Source: Runella zeae DSM 19591 (GTDB taxonomy: Bacteria > Bacteroidota > Bacteroidia > Cytophagales > Spirosomataceae). Taken from it: a stretch of DNA of 64,000 nt. Position numbers and translations under genes: made by a program. The notes under the pieces were generated by a model that ran no database searches, had not been told where the DNA came from, and saw nothing but the letters and a program-made list of their open reading frames with translations. The DNA lies in NCBI RefSeq assembly GCF_000423565.1, contig NZ_AUIF01000010.1:186001-250000 (forward strand). Direction: 5' to 3'. Of this stretch, positions 26,502 through 35,552 are shown one piece after another; the first letter of the stretch is position 1, and the number at the start of each line of letters is the position of its first letter.

Positions 26502-27008
26502 GTGAAACGTGTCTTTCTTTTTTTATTGATGATGCTCAGCGGTATGGGGCTGTTTGAGATGAGGGGGTTAGCACAGAATATCAATGATGAAGGGCTAGCT
26601 GAGACAAATAATTTATTGCTACAAGAAAAAGCCATTGGCGAAGATGCTGGCCTTGGCTTAGTGCTAGACAATAGTCGTACCAAATTAGGTCGAGACTTTT
26701 ACGAACTGTTCTATCAAAGATGGAACTCTAGTCAATTAGATTCTACACAAACTAGCACCATTGCCTTCAATCAATTAGATGATTTGACCATCATGATTGA
26801 AGAGCTCCCTTCTCCTGGCCTCTCAAATCTCATTCAAATTTCGGTAAATGATCAATTGCTATGGCAACAATTCATGCAGCCACGCATGGACGCCTTAGAG
26901 TATTTTGCCGAAAATGCCTACGAAACAGTATTGCAATACATTTTAAATTATCAAGAAATACAAAATCAACTCGGAAGTCAAGATCAGAAAGGGACGGGAG
27001 TTTATTGA
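26502..27008 (+). CDS. csgE: Curli assembly factor CsgE
   Basis: 168 residues from GTG 26502 (VKRVFLFLLMML...), which gives a normal signal peptide ending near GLAQ; the upstream in-frame ATG would overlap the previous gene and spoil the signal peptide. The core GLVLDNSRTKLGRDFYELFYQRW matches the CsgE signature (E. coli GLIIDNTVTRMGHDFY), and the rest follows the short alpha+beta fold. CsgE forms a periplasmic cap on CsgG and delivers curlin subunits to the pore. csgF follows after 19 bases. Confidence 0.88.
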   Translation: MKRVFLFLLMMLSGMGLFEMRGLAQNINDEGLAETNNLLLQEKAIGEDAGLGLVLDNSRTKLGRDFYELFYQRWNSSQLDSTQTSTIAFNQLDDLTIMIEELPSPGLSNLIQISVNDQLLWQQFMQPRMDALEYFAENAYETVLQYILNYQEIQNQLGSQDQKGTGVY

Positions 27009-27027
27009 CCTCAAACCATTTAAACAG

Positions 27028-27441
27028 ATGAAAAAAATACTACTTTTTGCTTTACTACTAGGCATTGCCCCCATTTTTTGTATGGGCCAAGGATTTATCT
27101 ATCGCCCCATGAACCCGGCCTTTGGTGGAAACACCTTCAATTACCAATGGATGCTCAGCTCTGCTCAAGCACAAGATACCTACAAGGACCCAAACCAGAC
27201 CAGTACCACCCGAACCACTACCGACCCCGTCGCTGATTTTGCGGCTACACTGAGCCGTCAAACACTAAGCCAACTTACCCGCCAACTCACCCAAAATCAG
27301 TTTGGAGAAGGTTCTTTGGAAGCAGGCACTTACAAGTATGGAGACCTCACTATCAATGTTGACCCAGGAGCCGATGGGCTAGTCATCAAGATTGTGGACA
27401 ATAAAGGAGGAGAGACCGTCATAACCGTCCCTTACTATTAA
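27028..27441 (+). CDS. csgF: Curli assembly factor CsgF
   Basis: 137 residues with a signal peptide (to about CMGQ). The mature start FIYRPMNPAFGGNTFNYQWMLSSAQAQ is the CsgF hallmark: the N-P-x-FGGN and L-SAQAQ motifs insert into the CsgG channel and make its outer constriction. The C-terminal part (YKYGDLTINVDPGADGLVIKIVDN) is a beta region that contacts the nucleator outside the cell. It lies between csgE and csgG on one strand. Confidence 0.93.
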   Translation: MKKILLFALLLGIAPIFCMGQGFIYRPMNPAFGGNTFNYQWMLSSAQAQDTYKDPNQTSTTRTTTDPVADFAATLSRQTLSQLTRQLTQNQFGEGSLEAGTYKYGDLTINVDPGADGLVIKIVDNKGGETVITVPYY

Positions 27442-27532
27442 CTTTTTAAAGATTTCCTAATTCGTATTTTCTCTTCTTACTCATCTATTCCTCTTTAAAA
27501 GAGTAAGATATTATCAATTAATATAACCAAAG

Positions 27533-28939
27533 ATGATTCCATTTTTTAGAAGTGTTCTTGGAATAGGATTATTGGCTACGGCTCTCCTACTTGAAGGATG
27601 TAGTGCTTTTCTTCACCAGCCCACCAAACCTCAAAGAGCACGCTTAGGAGAAGAAACAACTATCACACCTGACCTACGAAAACTACCCGTACCTAAAGAA
27701 AAATTAGTAGCTGCTGTTTACAAATTTCGTGATCAGACGGGTCAATACAAACCTTCTGAAACAGGAGCAAACTGGTCAACTGCCGTGACGCAAGGAGCCA
27801 CCAACATCATGATTAAGGCTATGGAAGAAAGTAACTGGTTTATCCCAATCGAACGGGAAAATGTCAGTAACTTACTCAACGAACGCAAAATTGTTCGCTC
27901 TAGCCTCACACAGTTTAAAAGTGAAGCCGAAAATCTCCCTCCGCTGCTGTTTGCGGGAATTATCCTAGAGGGAGGTATTATCTCATACGACGCAAATACT
28001 ATCACTGGTGGAGCAGGATTACGGTATTTTGGCAGTGGCGGTTCTACTCAGTATCGCCAAGACCGCGTAACAGTATACTTGAGGGCGGTAGCTACTAAAT
28101 CTGGCAAAATCCTTAAAACAGTTTATACTTCAAAAACTATTTTCTCCCAATCTACCAATGCAGGGATTTTTAGATATGTAAAGTTCAAAAGATTGCTTGA
28201 AGCCGAAACAGGTTTTACTACCACCGAACCGTCTCAGTTGGCTGTCACGGAAGCTATCGAAAAATCTATTTATGCCTTAGTAATTGAAGGTATCAGAGAT
28301 GGCCTATGGCAAGCGGATGAAAAAACATCCCCACAAACCAAAGAAATCTTAGCGGCTTACGAAGCAGAAAAAAAAGAAATGAGCCAAACTGACTGGGTAG
28401 GTACTATCAATAATGTAACACGTCCAGCTTTATCTATTCAGCCTTATGGAGGAATACTCAGATACAAAGGTGACTACGCTCAGCCACTCATCAAAGGCGC
28501 ATATGGTCTTGGAATACAGTATTATTTTAAACCTAAATGGGGAATCGAAGCCAATGTGGGTGCCGGAACCCTTGCCAGTGAGCGTTTTTTCAAAAAGAAC
28601 ATCTCTTTTGTTGAAGGAAATGCACTCTTCCGCCCTTTGCCTTTTGAAAAACTATCTCCTGTTTTTTTTGGAGGTCTTGGAGCTACTTTTCAACGAGGCA
28701 ATTCTCCTTTTGGTTTTCAGGATACTCCCCTCTACAAATGGAATGTGGGCTGGAGTTTAGAGTATTTTGTCAACAAAAATATAGGAATCAACCTATCGCT
28801 AAGTCATCACCAAATGTTTAATGATAAGCTAGATGGAATGGTGTACGGTGCCTTCAATGATTTTTATTGGAAAGCTAATCTAGGACTTTCTATTTACTTA
28901 GGAAAGCCTATCAATAAGACCAAAAAAGTCAAACCTTAA
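27533..28939 (+). CDS. csgG: Curli secretion channel CsgG with C-terminal outer-membrane barrel-like domain
   Basis: 468 residues. A lipoprotein signal (LLLEGC, Cys23) starts a full CsgG region (about 24-265): LPVPKEKLVAAVYKFRDQTGQYK, WFIPIERENVSNLLNERKI, LLFAGIILEGGIISYDANT, and the DRVTVYLRAVATKSGKILKTVYTSKTI strands. E. coli CsgG ends there at 277 residues. Here about 185 more residues follow (from IQPYGGILRY), with alternating strands and GLGIQYYFKPKWGIEANVGAG, ending YLGKPI, the pattern of an OmpA-like eight-stranded barrel. The nonameric pore exports curlins; the extra domain could add outer-membrane anchoring around the pore. Confidence 0.92.
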   Translation: MIPFFRSVLGIGLLATALLLEGCSAFLHQPTKPQRARLGEETTITPDLRKLPVPKEKLVAAVYKFRDQTGQYKPSETGANWSTAVTQGATNIMIKAMEESNWFIPIERENVSNLLNERKIVRSSLTQFKSEAENLPPLLFAGIILEGGIISYDANTITGGAGLRYFGSGGSTQYRQDRVTVYLRAVATKSGKILKTVYTSKTIFSQSTNAGIFRYVKFKRLLEAETGFTTTEPSQLAVTEAIEKSIYALVIEGIRDGLWQADEKTSPQTKEILAAYEAEKKEMSQTDWVGTINNVTRPALSIQPYGGILRYKGDYAQPLIKGAYGLGIQYYFKPKWGIEANVGAGTLASERFFKKNISFVEGNALFRPLPFEKLSPVFFGGLGATFQRGNSPFGFQDTPLYKWNVGWSLEYFVNKNIGINLSLSHHQMFNDKLDGMVYGAFNDFYWKANLGLSIYLGKPINKTKKVKP

Positions 28940-28983
28940 TTTCCTCTTTCCCATTTGTTACTATAGCACTAAAGATTACAATA

Positions 28984-30552
28984 ATGTTTAAATCAATAAA
29001 GAAAATCACCAAAACCGCATTCCTTCCCAAACTATTACTGACGCTGCTAGGAATCGCCGCAAGTATAGCAGGACTATTAGGATGCGCCGAAGAGACTTTC
29101 GTAACACCCAAACTTTATGGAAAGCTGCAAGGTAATGTCGTGTTGTACGATACCCGGCAACCGGTCTCAAATGTGGTTGTTAGATTAAGTCCAACAGGGC
29201 GTACCGCCGAAACCAACAATGAAGGTTTTTATAGCTTTGATAGCGTTTTGGTAGGCAAATATACCATTCAAGCATCCAAATCAGGTTTTCGATTAGAAGC
29301 TTCTACCGTCGATATCGAAGATAGCCGGACTTCTACTATTGATTTTTTCTTGACCGATGATCAAACTCAAAATCGTCCGCCCACTAAGCCATCGGTAGTC
29401 AACCCACTCACCAATGCCACCGATGTAACTAATAATATCACATTACGCTGGAAGTCCACTGACCCCGACAGAGCCGATAGCTCCCTTACTTATGATGTCT
29501 ATTTCTTTAGAGAGGGGCAGCCTTCTACGCTCATTGCCGCCAATCTCAAAGAAGACTCTTTACAGGTTAAAGATTTACGCTTCGAAACCACCTACTACTG
29601 GCAAGTAGTAGTTAAAGATAGATACACCAATGTATACGGGGAAACTTGGTCTTTTAAGACTCGTCAATTCCCTGATTTAGCCTATGTCTACAGTAAAAAA
29701 ATCAACGGTCTATACCAAATTTTTACATCTAAAGATGGGGTGGAAGAATTTCAATTAACCCAAAATGGTAGCAATTGGCGTCCTGTGGTAAGTCCTAATC
29801 GCCAAGAAATAGCTTTTATCTCTAATATCGAAACGGACTTACATATTTATGTAATGAGCGTCAATGGTACTAGGCTTCGAAAAGTAACCACCGTACCCAT
29901 TGCAGGCCTTTCGCCTACCGACCTTTCTTTCTGCTGGTCGCCAGATGGTTCACAATTGCTATATCCTAGCAATAATCGTCTTTATTCGGTCAGAAGCGAC
30001 GGTACGGGGCTTAGGGTAGTATATCAAGCAGCTGCGGGTAGATTGTTTGCAGGATGTGACTGGACCGCACAATTAAACGGCCGCCTTGTAGTCAGAACCA
30101 CCGGTGGTAGCATTTACGATAACCAAATTATTGTTTACAATGAATCAAATGCCGACACGATCCGTACCTACCGTCAATCGGGTAGAGTTGGGAACCCCGT
30201 ATTTTCAGTAGACGGTCGTCAGATCCTTTTTACTCGCGATGCTCGCGCCTTCGAAAACCCTCAAGGTCGTATGCTAGACTCCCGTATTTATTTAATGGAC
30301 ATTGCCTCCAATACCTTTACTGATCTATCAGCAGGTGCTAACACAGGTACAGGTACTACGGTCACTATAACCGGAACTAAGCCTGCGGGAACCAACGACC
30401 TTGAACCTCGTTTTTCGCCCACCGGTGCCAAAATAATCCTTACCAATACCAACAACGATGATTCCTCGCCACGAAGCATCTATACGATCGATGTCAATGG
30501 AAGCAATCGTGTTTTATTAATTAATGGGGCAGAAATGCCATACTGGCGATAA
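28984..30552 (+). CDS. Lipoprotein with carboxypeptidase-regulatory, FN3-like and PD40 propeller regions
   Basis: 522 residues. The N-terminus has a lipobox (AGLLGC, Cys34). About 45-125 is a carboxypeptidase regulatory-like beta sandwich (GNVVLYDTRQPVSNVVVRL; GFYSFDSVLVGKYTIQASK). About 130-225 is FN3-like (LRWKSTDPDRADSSLTYDVYF; TTYYWQVVVKD). About 230-522 is a TolB/PD40-type propeller (VVSPNRQEIAFIS; FCWSPDGSQLLY; FSVDGRQILFTRD; RFSPTGAKIILT). It follows csgG after 44 bases with no terminator between, so it is probably part of the curli operon. A surface-exposed scaffold or curli-interacting lipoprotein is inferred. Confidence 0.8.
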   Translation: MFKSIKKITKTAFLPKLLLTLLGIAASIAGLLGCAEETFVTPKLYGKLQGNVVLYDTRQPVSNVVVRLSPTGRTAETNNEGFYSFDSVLVGKYTIQASKSGFRLEASTVDIEDSRTSTIDFFLTDDQTQNRPPTKPSVVNPLTNATDVTNNITLRWKSTDPDRADSSLTYDVYFFREGQPSTLIAANLKEDSLQVKDLRFETTYYWQVVVKDRYTNVYGETWSFKTRQFPDLAYVYSKKINGLYQIFTSKDGVEEFQLTQNGSNWRPVVSPNRQEIAFISNIETDLHIYVMSVNGTRLRKVTTVPIAGLSPTDLSFCWSPDGSQLLYPSNNRLYSVRSDGTGLRVVYQAAAGRLFAGCDWTAQLNGRLVVRTTGGSIYDNQIIVYNESNADTIRTYRQSGRVGNPVFSVDGRQILFTRDARAFENPQGRMLDSRIYLMDIASNTFTDLSAGANTGTGTTVTITGTKPAGTNDLEPRFSPTGAKIILTNTNNDDSSPRSIYTIDVNGSNRVLLINGAEMPYWR

Positions 30553-30557
30553 TTGTT

Positions 30558-30565
30558 TAATTTTG
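30558..30565 (+). promoter_or_regulatory. -7 element upstream of ybaB
   Basis: TAATTTTG lies 30 bases before the ybaB ATG. No good TTG is seen at the expected upstream distance, so only the -7 part is supported. Confidence 0.5.
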
Positions 30566-30595
30566 CATCTAAACGAAAATTAGACACAACTACTT

Positions 30596-30934
30596 ATGTT
30601 TGGAGATATGATGGGAATGCTTGGAAAAGTGAAAGAATTCCAAGCGAAGATGAAAGAAGCACAAGAAAGTTTGGGGCAGCTCACCGAATCGGCAGAAGCT
30701 GGAGCTGGTATGGTAAAAGTGACGGTAAATGGTCGTAAACAAATCATTAGCCTTACGATTGACCCAGATATTATACAGCCTCAAGACCGAGAAATGCTCC
30801 AAGACTTGATTGTGGCAGCCACTAATAGAGCCCTCGAAAATATTGAGGAACAAATAAAGGCGCATATTCAACAATCAACGGATGGTCTTTTACCCAATAT
30901 CCCGGGGCTAGACTTAAGTAAATTTATGAAGTAA
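30596..30934 (+). CDS. YbaB/EbfC-family nucleoid-associated protein
   Basis: 112 residues with the family layout: a Met- and Lys-rich coiled N-terminus (MFGDMMGMLGKVKEFQAKMKE), the beta core VKVTVNGRKQIISLTIDP, and a C-terminal helix (LQDLIVAATNRALENIEEQI). It forms a dimer that binds DNA without strict sequence preference. In other bacteria the gene is near dnaX/recR; here it stands between the curli locus and a glycosyltransferase with its own -7 element. Confidence 0.92.
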   Translation: MFGDMMGMLGKVKEFQAKMKEAQESLGQLTESAEAGAGMVKVTVNGRKQIISLTIDPDIIQPQDREMLQDLIVAATNRALENIEEQIKAHIQQSTDGLLPNIPGLDLSKFMK

Positions 30935-30997
30935 CAAACAAGACTAATAGGGAGTATTTCCTAGAATAGATCTCGTTATTCGTTTTCTTCGATTTAT

Positions 30998-32026
30998 ATG
31001 TCTAAAACCGCCATCGTCATTCTTAATTATAACGGGAGAAACTTTCTTGAAAAGTTTCTCCCGTCTGTTATAAGCCATTCAGCTGGCTTTTTGATATACG
31101 TAGCCGACAACGCTTCCACGGATGATTCGGTACAATGGCTTAAAATCCATTACCCCCAAATCCATCTTCTCCAGCTTTCTACCAACAAAGGATATGCCGG
31201 TGGATACAATGAAGCTTTAAAAGAAATCACGGCAGACTATTATGTTTTGTTAAATTCGGATGTAGAAGTATCGCCTCAGTGGCTGACTCCTATGGTGCAA
31301 TTTTTGGATGAAAACCCTACAATAGCCGCCTGTCAACCCAAAATTTTGGCTTATCACAACCCCGACCAATTTGAATATGCAGGGGCTTGTGGGGGATTTG
31401 TAGACTGGCTAGGCTATCCTTATTGTCGTGGTCGAATTTTTGATTTTTGTGAAACTGATACTGGTCAATACGACAGCATCATCCCTATTTTTTGGGCATC
31501 AGGAGCATGTTTGGTTATTAGAGCTTCGGCATTTCATGAAGTAGGTGGTTTTGACGAGGATTTTTTTGCTCATATGGAAGAAATAGACCTTTGTTGGCGA
31601 TTACATCATGTGGGTTATCAAGTGTATTGCTATCCGTTGTCTAAAGTGTGGCATGTAGGTGGTGGCACCTTACCTGCTTCTAGCCCTTTCAAAACCTACC
31701 TCAACTACCGCAATAGCCTCGCGATGCTCTACAAAAATTTGGATAGACATCTTTGGTCAACAATTTTTTTGAGACTTGTTCTAGACGGGATATCGTCTGT
31801 TCGTTTTCTTATTAAAGGACAATGGAAAGATATTTTAGCAATAATCAAAGCTCATTTCAAATTTTATGAATGGGTATTAGGAACCCTTCCTCAAAAACGA
31901 AAAAAAATCCAGCAAAATCTACCGTTCCAAAAACAGCAACGACCACTACCAATCGTACGAAAAAGCATTATTTGGGCATATTTTGTAAAAGGGATCAAAA
32001 CGTTTGACTCATTTTCAAGGTTTTAA
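30998..32026 (+). CDS. Family 2 glycosyltransferase (rhamnosyltransferase-like)
   Basis: 342 residues with a GT-A fold. ILNYNGRNFLEKFL is the start, VADNASTDDS the nucleotide site, NKGYAGGYNEAL and LLNSDVEVSPQW the metal-binding region. FWASGACLVIRASAFHEVGGFDEDFFAHMEEIDLCWRLHHVGY is the acceptor-side core typical of WbbL-like rhamnosyltransferases. It would transfer an activated sugar onto a surface glycan on the cytoplasmic face. It is upstream of mreB but about 100 bases away, with a promoter element between. Confidence 0.88.
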   Translation: MSKTAIVILNYNGRNFLEKFLPSVISHSAGFLIYVADNASTDDSVQWLKIHYPQIHLLQLSTNKGYAGGYNEALKEITADYYVLLNSDVEVSPQWLTPMVQFLDENPTIAACQPKILAYHNPDQFEYAGACGGFVDWLGYPYCRGRIFDFCETDTGQYDSIIPIFWASGACLVIRASAFHEVGGFDEDFFAHMEEIDLCWRLHHVGYQVYCYPLSKVWHVGGGTLPASSPFKTYLNYRNSLAMLYKNLDRHLWSTIFLRLVLDGISSVRFLIKGQWKDILAIIKAHFKFYEWVLGTLPQKRKKIQQNLPFQKQQRPLPIVRKSIIWAYFVKGIKTFDSFSRF

Positions 32027-32075
32027 TTAAAAAATTACTTACTCGCTATTCTGCCAAAAAGCCGATAAATTCCTT

Positions 32076-32083
32076 TAATTTTG
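32076..32083 (+). promoter_or_regulatory. -7 element of the mreBCD operon
   Basis: TAATTTTG 41 bases before the mreB ATG fits the Bacteroidota -7 consensus. The -33 region is weak. Confidence 0.55.
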
Positions 32084-32123
32084 CGGCTCACAAAATTTCA
32101 ATCACTCTGCGAAAGCATTCATC

Positions 32124-33149
32124 ATGGCATTATTTGATTTTTTAACGAGCGAGATTGCAATTGATTTAGGCACAGCCAACACGCTGATTATCCACAAAGA
32201 TAAAATTGTGGTAGATGAGCCATCAATCATTGCTTTGGACAAGAACAACGGGAAGGTGCTGGCGATTGGTCACAAAGCAATGCAAATGCACGAAAAAACA
32301 AACGAAAATATAAAAACAATTCGCCCGCTCAAAGACGGTGTAATCGCCGACTTTACCGCAGCCGAGTTGATGATTAGGGGTATGATTAAAATGATTACTC
32401 CTAATAGCCGTTTCTTCACGCCTTCTCACCGCATGGTTATTTGTATTCCTTCTGGAATCACCGAAGTAGAAAAGAGAGCCGTAAAAGATTCAGCCGAACA
32501 CGCTGGTGCGAAGGAAGTATACATGGTACATGAGCCTATTGCGGCCTCCATTGGGATTGGGATTGATATCACTCAGCCCAACGGCACAATGATTGTCGAT
32601 ATTGGTGGAGGTACGACCGAAATCGCCGTCATTGCCCTATCGGGGATAGTGTGTGAGCAATCTATCAGGATTGCAGGCGATGTCTTCACTAAAGATATCG
32701 TAGACTACATGCGCCGCGAGCACAATCTGTTGATTGGGGAGCGCTCGGCAGAGCAAATCAAAATCGAAGTAGGATCTGCTCTCCCTGAGCTTGATATACC
32801 TCCTGCCGATTTTGAAATCAGAGGACGTGACCTTATGACTGGTATCCCCAAAGAGATTAAGGTAACTTACAGCGAAATCGCTTATGCCCTCGACAAGTCT
32901 ATTTCTAAAATTGAAGAAGCTGTCATGAAAGCGCTCGAAATTTCTCCTCCAGAACTTTCGGCTGATATTTATACCAACGGTATTCACCTCACAGGCGGCG
33001 GTGCGCTTCTGCACGGCTTAGACAAACGCCTCGCAACCAAAACCAAATTGCCTATTCACGTAGCTGATGACCCACTCAAGGCTGTTGTGAAAGGAACTGG
33101 TGAAATTCTCAAAAATCTAGAACTGTACAAGTCAGTATTGATTCAATAA
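32124..33149 (+). CDS. mreB: Rod shape-determining protein MreB
   Basis: 341 residues of the actin fold: IAIDLGTANTLI (phosphate 1), MIVDIGGGTTEIAVI (phosphate 2) and IHLTGGGALLHGLDKRL (adenosine loop). The N-terminal MALFDFLTSE helix may mediate membrane contact. MreB filaments guide lateral cell-wall synthesis. It is the first gene of mreBCD and is separated from mreC by 73 bases holding a very stable hairpin. Confidence 0.97.
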   Translation: MALFDFLTSEIAIDLGTANTLIIHKDKIVVDEPSIIALDKNNGKVLAIGHKAMQMHEKTNENIKTIRPLKDGVIADFTAAELMIRGMIKMITPNSRFFTPSHRMVICIPSGITEVEKRAVKDSAEHAGAKEVYMVHEPIAASIGIGIDITQPNGTMIVDIGGGTTEIAVIALSGIVCEQSIRIAGDVFTKDIVDYMRREHNLLIGERSAEQIKIEVGSALPELDIPPADFEIRGRDLMTGIPKEIKVTYSEIAYALDKSISKIEEAVMKALEISPPELSADIYTNGIHLTGGGALLHGLDKRLATKTKLPIHVADDPLKAVVKGTGEILKNLELYKSVLIQ

Positions 33150-33162
33150 TAACGCTTGGATG

Positions 33163-33202
33163 ATTGGATATTGAGTATGGGGCATCATACTCAATATCCA
33201 AT
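33163..33202 (+). other. 17-bp perfect hairpin between mreB and mreC
   Basis: ATTGGATATTGAGTATG (33163-33179) pairs exactly with its reverse complement (33186-33202) over a 6-base loop. No T run follows, so it is more likely an mRNA-stabilising or processing element than a terminator. It would set mreB output above that of mreC. Confidence 0.65.
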
Positions 33203-33222
33203 AGTATCTACTTGCTACCCCA

Positions 33223-34071
33223 ATGCTCCAACTCTTCGAGTTTATAAGTCGCAATCGTAACTTTATCATCTTCGTTTTGCTCGAAGTGTTTAGTTTTTGG
33301 TTGCTGGTCAATGACAACAACTATTGGAGTGTAGAGTACTTTAATACAGCCAATACACTGACTGCTAAATCTTTAGAGATTTCAAATTCTCTAAAACAGT
33401 ACACCAACCTAAGGGCTGTAAATGAGGATTTGGTGGAAGAAAACCGACGCCTCAACGAAACTCTTATCAAACTCCAACAACAAAATCCCTCCAACGCACC
33501 CCTAGGCTACAAAGCCGACTCTGCCTTTGCAGCCCGCTATAAATACGTTACGATTGCTAAAGTTATTGACGGCAGTATCCGTCGTGCCGACAATTATCTT
33601 ACTATCGACAAAGGCTACGCACACGGCGTCAAAGTAGGCATGGGCGTCGTATCTTCAACCGGTGTGGTAGGAAAAGTGAAAATCTGTAAAGAAAAATATT
33701 CGGTTGTGACCTCAATTCTTCACTCCCAATTTATGATTTCTACCAAACTCCCCCGAAGCGGAGATATGGGAACCGCAAAATGGGAAAACAGTAGCATTCC
33801 TTGGATTATCCAATTAAAGGATATTTCTCGCTACAAAACCATTATGAAAGGAGACACCGCCGTCACTTCAGACCAAAATGCTGTATTCCCTCCAGGTGTG
33901 GCAGTAGGTAGAATCAAAAATTTCAAAGTATCGGCCGACCAAGCATTTTATGATATAGACCTTGAACTTGCCACAGATTTTTCAAAACTGTCGTACGTTT
34001 ATATTGTAGAAAACAAACTCCAAAGTCAACAAGAATCCATTCAAGAAAGCTTGAATACCAAACGTAAATGA
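33223..34071 (+). CDS. mreC: Rod shape-determining protein MreC
   Basis: 282 residues. A short cytoplasmic tail and one membrane helix (about 12-30, IIFVLLEVFSFWLLV) lead into a coiled coil (about 55-95, YTNLRAVNEDLVEENRRLNETL), then the two beta-barrel domains of MreC (IDKGYAHGVKVGMGVVSSTGVVGKV; GDTAVTSDQNAVFPPGVAVGRI). It joins the MreB filament to periplasmic wall synthases. Its TGA overlaps the mreD ATG (ATGA), indicating translational coupling. Confidence 0.95.
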   Translation: MLQLFEFISRNRNFIIFVLLEVFSFWLLVNDNNYWSVEYFNTANTLTAKSLEISNSLKQYTNLRAVNEDLVEENRRLNETLIKLQQQNPSNAPLGYKADSAFAARYKYVTIAKVIDGSIRRADNYLTIDKGYAHGVKVGMGVVSSTGVVGKVKICKEKYSVVTSILHSQFMISTKLPRSGDMGTAKWENSSIPWIIQLKDISRYKTIMKGDTAVTSDQNAVFPPGVAVGRIKNFKVSADQAFYDIDLELATDFSKLSYVYIVENKLQSQQESIQESLNTKRK

Positions 34072-34571
34072 ATCCAAACGACATCGCTCGAAGTGTGCTC
34101 AAATGGCTTATGTATGTGCTACTACACATTTTTGTAGCACGGCATTTGGTATTGTTCGACTACGCTTTTTGCTTTATCTATGTGGGGGCCGTGTTGTTTT
34201 TACCAGTCGAAATCAATACTACTGCTCTCTTATTTATTGGTTTTTTGACGGGTATTACTATCGATTCTTTTGGAAATACCCTTGGTTTACACGCTATCCC
34301 TACCCTTTTATTGGTTTATTTAAGACCCATAGTGATTCGCTACCAACTAAGTCAAAAATTGGCAGAAGGGCGATTCAGAATTTCAATCAAAGAATTAGGT
34401 CTGTCTGCATTTTTGTCATATACCGTGTTATTGGTTTCTGTTCACCATATTGTGTTATTTTTTCTTGAGACCGGAAATTTAAACTTATTGCCTTATCTTC
34501 TCCTCAAGATTGCCTGTAGCGTCATTTTCACTACCTTCAGTTTGATTTTAGCTCAGATGTTTTCTCGGTAG
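34068..34571 (+). CDS. mreD: Rod shape-determining protein MreD
   Basis: 167 residues with five or six hydrophobic segments and LIGFLTGITIDSFGNTLGLHAIPTLLLVYLRP, the conserved MreD stretch. It is an inner-membrane partner of MreC. It starts 4 bases inside mreC. The pbp2/rodA genes that usually complete this operon are not here; about 220 bases without a gene follow, holding an 11-bp hairpin near 34614-34639, then a sigma factor. Confidence 0.9.
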   Translation: MNPNDIARSVLKWLMYVLLHIFVARHLVLFDYAFCFIYVGAVLFLPVEINTTALLFIGFLTGITIDSFGNTLGLHAIPTLLLVYLRPIVIRYQLSQKLAEGRFRISIKELGLSAFLSYTVLLVSVHHIVLFFLETGNLNLLPYLLLKIACSVIFTTFSLILAQMFSR

Positions 34572-34790
34572 AGGAAATTAATCCACAATCCTGACATTTT
34601 GTCCAAAAAAAGATGACAAAAATCAATGGAATGATTTTTGTCGTATATATTAAACAAATCAACTTGGGAAAAAGTGCCGTACAACTAATCCCAAAAAAAT
34701 TACCTTTCATAGGTTGATTTTGTTGATTGATGAAAGAAGATTTGCGAGGAAGGGAAGTCATTTGTTAAAATTCGTAAATTTACGGCAGCC

Positions 34791-35420
34791 ATGTCAGTCA
34801 TTATGTCAGAAGAAATCGAAGAAATACCTTTAGCCTCCTCAGAAACGTCTTACAACGACGCGGAGAAAAATGATATATTCAATCGCGAGTTTATGCCTCA
34901 CATAAACTCCATGTACAACTTTGCCTTTAGGCTCACCATGGACGAAGATGACGCCAATGATCTCGTCCAAGATACCTACTTAAAAGCCTTTCGCTTTATT
35001 TCTTCCTTCGAACGGGGAACTAATGCCAAAGCATGGTTGTTCAGAATCCTGAAAAACAGTTTTATCAACGACTACCGTAAGCGTAGTAAAGAACCTTCAA
35101 AAGTAGATTACCAAGAAGTAGAAACTACCTACAACTCGGAAGAAGCCGCTGAAGTAGACCATACGACCGACTTACGCGTTGAGACTGTTCAAGACATGAT
35201 TGGCGATGAAGTAGCCACTGCGCTCAATTCATTGCCCGTCGATTTTCGTACAGTAATTATCCTTTGCGACATTGAAGGTTTTACTTACGAAGAAATGGCA
35301 AAGATTCTGGATATCCCGATTGGTACAGTTCGCTCGCGTCTGCACCGCGCTCGGAATCTCCTCAAAGACAAACTCAAAGTGTATGCTTCTTCAATGGGCT
35401 ACAATACTGATGAGTACTAG
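34791..35420 (+). CDS. ECF-type RNA polymerase sigma factor
   Basis: 209 residues. Sigma region 2 is FMPHINSMYNFAFRLTMDEDDANDLVQDTYLKAF (about 32-66) with the WLFRILKNSFINDYRKR core-binding end; region 4 is LNSLPVDFRTVIILCDIEGFTYEEMAKILDIPIGTVRSRLHRAR, the DNA-binding helix-turn-helix. An acidic linker of about 45 residues separates them. A small Cys/His-rich gene follows after 132 bases and could be its anti-sigma factor. An internal ATG at 34803 is a possible alternative start. Confidence 0.92.
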   Translation: MSVIMSEEIEEIPLASSETSYNDAEKNDIFNREFMPHINSMYNFAFRLTMDEDDANDLVQDTYLKAFRFISSFERGTNAKAWLFRILKNSFINDYRKRSKEPSKVDYQEVETTYNSEEAAEVDHTTDLRVETVQDMIGDEVATALNSLPVDFRTVIILCDIEGFTYEEMAKILDIPIGTVRSRLHRARNLLKDKLKVYASSMGYNTDEY

Positions 35421-35552
35421 TGAAGAGAAAGTTGATTCGATGAGCTCCAATTATTTTATTTAGGGCATCTCTTTGAACTTTTTTTGTAGGAAAAGTATTT
35501 TACATAAAAACATCTTAATAGTAAGATTCAAAGAAAAAATTGAACCTTTACA

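Noticed and set aside
34537-34761. 74-residue minus-strand frame after mreD
   Set aside because: It overlaps the mreD 3' end and a hairpin, and a minus-strand terminator-like T run lies inside it. The hydrophobic stretch reflects AT-rich sequence.
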